Below, one piece after another: positions 59,233 through 64,000 of a DNA stretch of 64,000 bases. Where the stretch lies: positions 2,108,001-2,172,000 of the forward strand of contig OZ241971.1 in the NCBI GenBank assembly GCA_965204155.1, written 5' to 3'. Below the pieces are notes generated by a model that saw only the letters and a list, made by a program, of their open reading frames with translations, was not told where the DNA came from and did no database searches. This DNA comes from UBA6522 sp965204155 (GTDB lineage: Bacteria; Pseudomonadota; Gammaproteobacteria; Steroidobacterales; Rariloculaceae). Each line of letters opens with the position of its first letter. The stretch's first letter is position 1. The translations under genes and the position numbers were made by a program.

Positions 59233-59370
59233 TGGCTGCGAGCTCAAGCTCTCCCCGCCATCCCTGGCGGGGAGAGCATCGACGGCTCCTCGCTAATGGC
59301 CATCCTTGGCCCGCTCGTCGCCGACGACGCTCGCAGCCACTATCCGCGCACGCCCGTCGAGCGGAAGCGC
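59202..59370 (+). repeat. Diverged copy C of the structured palindromic element, overlapping the lnt 3' end
   Basis: Arms 59202-59243 and 59329-59370 pair at 41 of 42 positions. The interior aligns base for base with copies A and B: TCAA, a perfect 13-bp hairpin (59248-59277, loop TCCC), a 37-base core with GGCTCCTCGCTAATGGCC, and a hairpin CGTCG/CGACG. Eight of 22 arm positions and 4 of 13 hairpin positions differ from copy A, and every change is matched by its partner. It lies between lnt and the convergent TonB receptor, which ends 10 bases beyond. Confidence 0.85.
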
Positions 59371-59379
59371 TTGAGCGGC

Positions 59380-62247
59380 CTATTGGAAGTTGTACTGAAA
59401 TCCCATTGAAGACGTGGTGCCAAACTCATCGTATTGCAGCACCCGGCGCCGATCGCCGGCATAGTAGAACTCCGGCGCATCGCCCAGGTTGGCGAACTCC
59501 GCATAGATTTGCCAGTTTTCCGACAACCCGTATTTTGCCGTCAGATCCCACTGCAATCGGTCGTCGGTGTAGCGGTCCAGGCCCGGTTCAACGAGTTCGT
59601 CGATATAGCTGTCGCGGTACTTTACTGCGAGCCTTATGTCCAGCCCGTACTTGTCGTAGCCCAGCGTGACGCCGGTGAGGTTGTTGGCCTGCTTTGGAAG
59701 ACCGACCAACCGGTCGCCCGTGTCGGCCTCGCTATCCACTATGGTGTAGTTCAATGCCGCCAGGATTCCATCGAAGGGCGCACTGAGAAATCCAAAGTGT
59801 TGTTGATAGGTAAATTCAAACCCCAGGACCGTCGCGACCTCGCCGTTCAACGCAATGACGGCTTCGTCGAACGTCCTTCCCTCGAAGCCGTAATCATCGA
59901 GAGTCTGTATAAAAATGAAGTCCTCGATTCGCTTCTGGAAAACGCCTCCGGATACCACACTTAACTCGGTCGGGTAAAACGCTATCGAGGCGTCGAAATT
60001 CCAGGCGCGAAATGGATCCAGGCCGGGATTGCCGAGTTCCGCCTCGTCGCCTTCAATAGCTACCCTGAACGCGACATCCTCGACTCGAGGCCGTACCACC
60101 GACCGGTACACCGATGCCCGGCCAACGACATTTTCGGAAAAGTCGAAGCGAATATTGGCGCTTGGCAGCAGATCGCCGTAAGACTGGCTCGATTGAACGG
60201 CAGTCACGATCAGCGTGTCTTCCGGCGGATTGCCCGGTCCATTCTGATCTTCTTCGATCACCTCCACCTCGTTGCCACGGCTGTCGAGTTGTGTCTGTTC
60301 ATATCGAAGGCCCGCGACGATCGTCGCCCTTTCGGTTTCCCATGTTCCCATGAAGTAGGCGGCAAATACGTCCTCGTTGATCGTGAAATCCGACACGGCC
60401 GAGTCAAGTTCGGTATCGAGGGGTTCAAACTCGATGCCGGTCCCGCCCGCCATGATCTGGCGTTCGACGCTGTTGTCGGGCACCGGGCCGACCTGATTGG
60501 GAAAACTGTAGGTATCGCCGCCGCCGGGCAACAGGGCATCCGACAGGAACCACTCGTCGTCGCCGGACCAGAACGTGGCTTCCTCATCGCTGGATTTCTC
60601 TCGCCACCGGGCCTTGGCGCCGAACTTCAGGCTGCCGAACCCGGTGTCCCTGGTTGCGTCCAGGCGCAGGGAAACCTGCGTATCCTCGTTTCTCTCGTTA
60701 AAGTGCTCGATTTCATCCAGTTCGTACAGGGAGGGGTCCTGGAGCGCCGAAAGGAAATTCGATCTGACCAGCGGAATCTCGGGGTTGCTGCGATCGATGG
60801 TGAGCACGGGCTGGCCGTCCGCGATGGGCCCGTCACCGCTCTCGAACTCGGCCACCCATGTGCCGCTGACCTGGTCGGGCGTTCGCTCCCGCGCGTAGGA
60901 GTAGCCCAGATTCGTTTCCACCAGCCAGGTGTCCAATTGCGTCTCGGACCCGAGTGAAATGGACCTGTTCTCGGCAATCTGGCCCTGCATGTCGCGGCCC
61001 TTGGTGTCGCGTTCGATCTCGACTTCGGAGTAGTCGGCCATTGTCGAAGTCAGCGTGTCCTCATCCAGTCCGTCCAGCCCGAATGTCGTTCTGTTCCGCA
61101 ACTCGGTGTCGGTGAATCGGCTGTACAACGTGTACAGATGCAAGGTCGTGGCGTCTGAAACGTCCAGATCGAAATTGAGGGCGCCGCCAAGACGCTCACG
61201 TTCGACGGTATAGAGTCTCGGCTGAAACTCCTCCATGAAATAGTTTCCGTTGTCCCCTTCGGCCCAATCGTCAGCTTCGTTGTTGTCCGCCTGGATGTTC
61301 CGATCGTGCCAGCTGAGTGCGCCTGCCACTCCCAGTCGACGGCCACCGTCCATTTCGAAAATGTTGCTCCCGGCGAAAGACATCTTCGGGCTCCAGTCTT
61401 CCCGGAGTTCGTTGTAGCTGCTTTCGGCCCTTGCTTTCGCATACGGGCCCTTGCGGCTGAACGCGCTCAACGTCTTTACGTTGATCGAACCGCCAATGGC
61501 ATCTGCGTCCATGTCCGGGGTCAGGGTCTTGTGCACTTCGAGACCGTCCAGCAGGTCGGTCGGGATCACATCGAGCTGAAGCGCTCGCCTGGGTTCGGCG
61601 GCTGTCGCCCGGACGCCGTTGATGGAGGTCGAATTCAAGTCTGGGTCCATGCCTCGAATGACGACATAACGTCCCTCGCCCTGATCGTTTTCCACACTGA
61701 CGCCTGTGAGACGGCGCAGCGATTCAGCGACGTTCTGGTCGGGGAACTGGCCGATGGCGTCCGTATCGAGCACGGAAACCAGATTGTTGGCGGATCGTTC
61801 CTGGTTGAGCGCACTGGCGAACGCGGCTGCTTGCCCGACAACGATGACTTCTTCAAGTGCCGCTTGCGAGGCCGCACCGATGATGACGTCTCCGAGATCG
61901 ACGCCTTCCTCAGGCACCTGGATCGAAATGCTCGTGTCTTCGGTACCGACGTACGAAACGACCAGCGTGTACGTGCCTGCGGGAACGTTTCCCAGGCGGA
62001 AGCGGCCACGTTCATCCGACGTCGTAGAACCGGGTAAACCCTCGAGTCTTACGATCGCGCCGGGGAATGCGACGGATCTTCCGGGATCCGTGATTTCACC
62101 GGTGACACTTTGAGCGAGTGCTGAATCTGAAAGTGCGAGCAGCGAGGCTCCAAGAGCCAATATGGACAGGAATTGCTGGAACTTCTGCTTATGATTTACC
62201 AGCGTTATACGCCAGAACATGCGGACGTTATGAAAACTGGACACCAT
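59380..62247 (-). CDS. TonB-dependent outer-membrane receptor
   Basis: The 955-residue protein starts at ATG 62245-62247, behind AGGGGG; a GTG 18 bases earlier is less likely. It has a signal peptide ending SALAQ, a carboxypeptidase-regulatory-like domain (about 35-115), the plug (LEEVIVVGQ, then VAESLRRLTGVSVENDQGEG, then RYVVIRGMDPDLNSTSINGV) and a 22-strand-type barrel ending in Phe-Gln. It matches the TonB-Xanth-Caul class, often linked to sugar uptake. Divergence from inositol-dehydrogenase-like genes suggests a cyclitol or sugar substrate, an inference from context. Confidence 0.95.
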   Translation of the reverse strand: MVSSFHNVRMFWRITLVNHKQKFQQFLSILALGASLLALSDSALAQSVTGEITDPGRSVAFPGAIVRLEGLPGSTTSDERGRFRLGNVPAGTYTLVVSYVGTEDTSISIQVPEEGVDLGDVIIGAASQAALEEVIVVGQAAAFASALNQERSANNLVSVLDTDAIGQFPDQNVAESLRRLTGVSVENDQGEGRYVVIRGMDPDLNSTSINGVRATAAEPRRALQLDVIPTDLLDGLEVHKTLTPDMDADAIGGSINVKTLSAFSRKGPYAKARAESSYNELREDWSPKMSFAGSNIFEMDGGRRLGVAGALSWHDRNIQADNNEADDWAEGDNGNYFMEEFQPRLYTVERERLGGALNFDLDVSDATTLHLYTLYSRFTDTELRNRTTFGLDGLDEDTLTSTMADYSEVEIERDTKGRDMQGQIAENRSISLGSETQLDTWLVETNLGYSYARERTPDQVSGTWVAEFESGDGPIADGQPVLTIDRSNPEIPLVRSNFLSALQDPSLYELDEIEHFNERNEDTQVSLRLDATRDTGFGSLKFGAKARWREKSSDEEATFWSGDDEWFLSDALLPGGGDTYSFPNQVGPVPDNSVERQIMAGGTGIEFEPLDTELDSAVSDFTINEDVFAAYFMGTWETERATIVAGLRYEQTQLDSRGNEVEVIEEDQNGPGNPPEDTLIVTAVQSSQSYGDLLPSANIRFDFSENVVGRASVYRSVVRPRVEDVAFRVAIEGDEAELGNPGLDPFRAWNFDASIAFYPTELSVVSGGVFQKRIEDFIFIQTLDDYGFEGRTFDEAVIALNGEVATVLGFEFTYQQHFGFLSAPFDGILAALNYTIVDSEADTGDRLVGLPKQANNLTGVTLGYDKYGLDIRLAVKYRDSYIDELVEPGLDRYTDDRLQWDLTAKYGLSENWQIYAEFANLGDAPEFYYAGDRRRVLQYDEFGTTSSMGFQYNFQ

Positions 62248-62290
62248 ATTTATCCCCCTGAGCACGTGTGGGACGAAACGACTGAAAACA

Positions 62291-62320
62291 AGTATATAGA
62301 AAATTTTCTCCTACGATCAA
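62291..62320 (-). promoter_or_regulatory. Promoter of the TonB receptor with a 12-bp palindrome in its spacer
   Basis: On the minus strand TTGATC (62315-62320) and TATACT (62291-62296) are 18 bases apart. AGAAAATTTTCT, a perfect palindrome, lies between them (62298-62309). This is the most AT-rich stretch of the window. A repressor bound to the palindrome would block the promoter. Confidence 0.6.
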
Positions 62321-62480
62321 AGGTTTTGAAAAAAATATTTTAAAAGCACGCTGGACAAGTCGCGACAGCGGACCGAATCTGGCTTAGCAGGCGGTCGTGG
62401 CGGATAATTGGGCGAACGGTTGGCGGAAGGCTTCGAGCGATGCGGCAAGCGGCGGTTGCTGGACAAGGCGGGGGCTTCCG

Positions 62481-63482
62481 ATGATCGGTGTCGCGGTCAT
62501 CGGCGCGGGGCGAATCGGACGGATACACGCACAGAACGTCGCCGACAACGATGACGCACGGATAGTGGCAGTCTGTGACGTCGCCGAGAACGCAGCCGTT
62601 GAACTTGCCGATCGTTGCGGGGGCAGAGTCGCACCCCTCGAACAGACCCTTCAGGACGACCACGTTGACGCGGTAATCATCGCGAGCTCCACCGATACGC
62701 ACGCCGAAATAATCCGGCAGGCAGCCGCAGCCGGGAAAGCCATATTCTGTGAAAAGCCCCTCGATCTCGATCTGCGACGCGCCAGACGAAGCGTTGACAT
62801 AGCCGCAAGGGCAAATGTGCTCCTGTGCCTGGGATTCAATCGGCGTCACGATCCGGATTTTCGGAAACTCGGAATCGAGGTCAGGTCCGGCGCGATCGGA
62901 TCGATTGAAGTTGTCACCATTATCAGTCGGGATCCTTCGCCGCCCCCGCCGGAATACATCGAGAGATCCGGCGGTCTGTTTCGTGACATGATGATCCACG
63001 ACCTCGACATGGGCCGTTGGTTGCTGGGTGAAGAACCCCAACAGGTATTTGCGACCGGAAGTACCCTGTCAGACCCGCAGATCGGGAAACTGGGGGATAT
63101 CGACACGGCAGTCGCCGTACTGCGCACCCCGTCAGGCCGTCTTTGCCACGTTACGAATTCCCGCCGATGCAGTTACGGCTACGACCAGCGCATCGAGGTG
63201 TTCGGGTCGCAGGGAATGGTTCGAGTCGATAACCGGAAAAACACCCAGGTCGAAAGGGCAACGAGCAGCGGGTTTGCCACTGAACCGGCATTGCCCTTCT
63301 TCCTGGAGCGCTACGCGAAGTCGTATCGTTTGCAGCTTGACAGGTTTATCCGGGCGGTAGGAGGCGAATCGACCGACCTGGCACTCGGTTCCGACGGCCT
63401 GCGCGCACTGGAGCTTGCGGAGGCTGCGCACCAGTCATTCAGGCTCGGTCGACCCGTTGACGTCAGCCAGTCGCGACGGTGA
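62481..63482 (+). CDS. iolG: Gfo/Idh/MocA oxidoreductase, probable inositol 2-dehydrogenase
   Basis: The 333-residue protein has an N-terminal Rossmann fold (GVAVIGAGRIGRIHAQNV), the FCEKPLDLDL catalytic-Lys motif, and GGLFRDMMIHDLDMGRWLLG with the catalytic Asp/His pair. The C-terminal RIEVFGSQGM is typical of myo-inositol 2-dehydrogenases, which oxidise inositol to 2-keto-inositol with NAD. ATG 62481 follows a GCGGGGG tract. It overlaps the next gene by 4 bases. Confidence 0.88.
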   Translation: MIGVAVIGAGRIGRIHAQNVADNDDARIVAVCDVAENAAVELADRCGGRVAPLEQTLQDDHVDAVIIASSTDTHAEIIRQAAAAGKAIFCEKPLDLDLRRARRSVDIAARANVLLCLGFNRRHDPDFRKLGIEVRSGAIGSIEVVTIISRDPSPPPPEYIERSGGLFRDMMIHDLDMGRWLLGEEPQQVFATGSTLSDPQIGKLGDIDTAVAVLRTPSGRLCHVTNSRRCSYGYDQRIEVFGSQGMVRVDNRKNTQVERATSSGFATEPALPFFLERYAKSYRLQLDRFIRAVGGESTDLALGSDGLRALELAEAAHQSFRLGRPVDVSQSRR

Positions 63483-64000
63483 GTAACTTGAACTTCGGCC
63501 TGATCGGCACCGGCTTCATGGGCAAGGCGCATGCCATCGCTCTACGCGCCGTGGGGACGGTGTTTCCCGAAGTTGCGCATCCGGAACTGGTCTGCCTCGT
63601 TGACAAGAACGCGACCGTAGCTCAGCCGTTTGCGGATGCCTGGGGGTTTGAAAGTGCAAGCGACGACTGGATCGGCATGTGCCGCAGCGACGCCATTGAC
63701 GTCGTGGACATTTGTACACCCAACCACTTGCACATGGAAATGGCGCTCACCGCGATCGAGGCCGGAAAGCATGTCTATTGCGAAAAGCCGTTGGCTCTCA
63801 CCGCTGCACAGGCGAGGCGAATTCGCAGTGCCGCGGAGTCCGCCAGCATCAGGACAGCAGCCGGGTTCAACTACATCTGCAATCCCCTGATCGCCGCAGC
63901 GCGTGACATGATAGCGTCCGGCGAGATCGGAGAGGTCCATGAGTTTCGGGGCAGTTATCGTGAAGATTACCTTGCGGACCCGTCCACGCCCCACGGGTGG
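63479..64000 (+). CDS. Gfo/Idh/MocA family oxidoreductase (N-terminal part, runs off the window)
   Basis: The start is GTG 63479, overlapping the previous stop (GTGA). 174 codons are visible: a Rossmann start NFGLIGTGFMGKAHAIALRA, DICTPNHLHMEMALTAIEAG and the YCEKPLALT catalytic motif. It is a second dehydrogenase of the same superfamily, as is common in inositol or cyclitol catabolic operons. The C-terminal substrate domain is outside the window. Confidence 0.9.
   Translation, partial: MSNLNFGLIGTGFMGKAHAIALRAVGTVFPEVAHPELVCLVDKNATVAQPFADAWGFESASDDWIGMCRSDAIDVVDICTPNHLHMEMALTAIEAGKHVYCEKPLALTAAQARRIRSAAESASIRTAAGFNYICNPLIAAARDMIASGEIGEVHEFRGSYREDYLADPSTPHGW

Overview
The window is one GC-rich (by eye about 64% G+C) bacterial chromosome segment, almost certainly from a gammaproteobacterium. 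The evidence is the tRNA-Tyr/Gly/Thr-tuf cluster, a three-helix SecE, the miaB-ybeZ-ybeY-corC-lnt series, ttcA, and a Xanthomonas/Caulobacter-style TonB receptor. No rRNA is present, so the family cannot be fixed; the gene set and style would suit a marine or sediment Woeseia/Steroidobacter/Wenzhouxiangella-like lineage, but that is a guess.

Layout. 1-12 kb holds mixed housekeeping genes: an EcfT fragment, a DUF2461 protein, a solute-binding protein with a small secreted partner, endonuclease V, ttcA, two tiny basic proteins, an FAH-family enzyme, thrS, gloB, a steroid 5-alpha-reductase homologue, a class III aminotransferase and an ankyrin protein. 11.9-43.8 kb is a continuous information-processing block: tRNA-Tyr, tRNA-Gly, tRNA-Thr, tuf, tRNA-Trp, secE, nusG, rplKAJL, rpoBC, then rpsL, rpsG, fusA, a second tuf, rpsJ, and then rplC through rplQ (the S10, spc and alpha clusters fused end to end). 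44-51.5 kb has a small minus-strand operon (ICMT-like methyltransferase, ribbon-helix-helix protein, WaaP-like kinase), gamma-glutamyltransferase, a Fic remnant, trpS and uvrA. 51.7-59.2 kb has ssb, a lower-GC patch with two unknown genes, and the miaB-ybeZ-(secreted protein)-ybeY-corC-lnt operon. 59.4-64 kb has a TonB-dependent receptor facing away from an inositol-dehydrogenase-like operon that runs off the right edge.

The most unusual content is not protein coding. A 145-base element occurs almost identically at 8764-8908 and 43925-44069, and a diverged relative lies at 59202-59370. Each has long perfect or near-perfect inverted arms around an internal 13-bp hairpin, a conserved single-stranded core and a third small hairpin. 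Between the two sequence types I count 12 paired, compensating changes in the stems and only a few changes in the unpaired core, with no indels in the aligned part. All three copies lie between convergent genes. Two of them are preceded by a short tandem unit made of the same lead sequence plus an unrelated small hairpin. This looks like an element whose folded shape is maintained while its stem sequence drifts. I do not recognise it as a described family.

A second, unrelated palindromic element of 165 bases (30165-30329) sits inside the ribosomal cluster exactly at the rpsJ stop codon. It is followed by a strong sigma-70-type promoter and a roughly 235-base structured leader before rplC. The normal rpsJ-rplC continuity is therefore broken, while every other junction from rplC to rplQ is 40 bases or less. 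This leaves little room for the autoregulatory leaders known from E. coli (L10, S8, S4 sites) and suggests control has been concentrated at the few leaders that remain (before rpsL, before rplC, and between rplL and rpoB).
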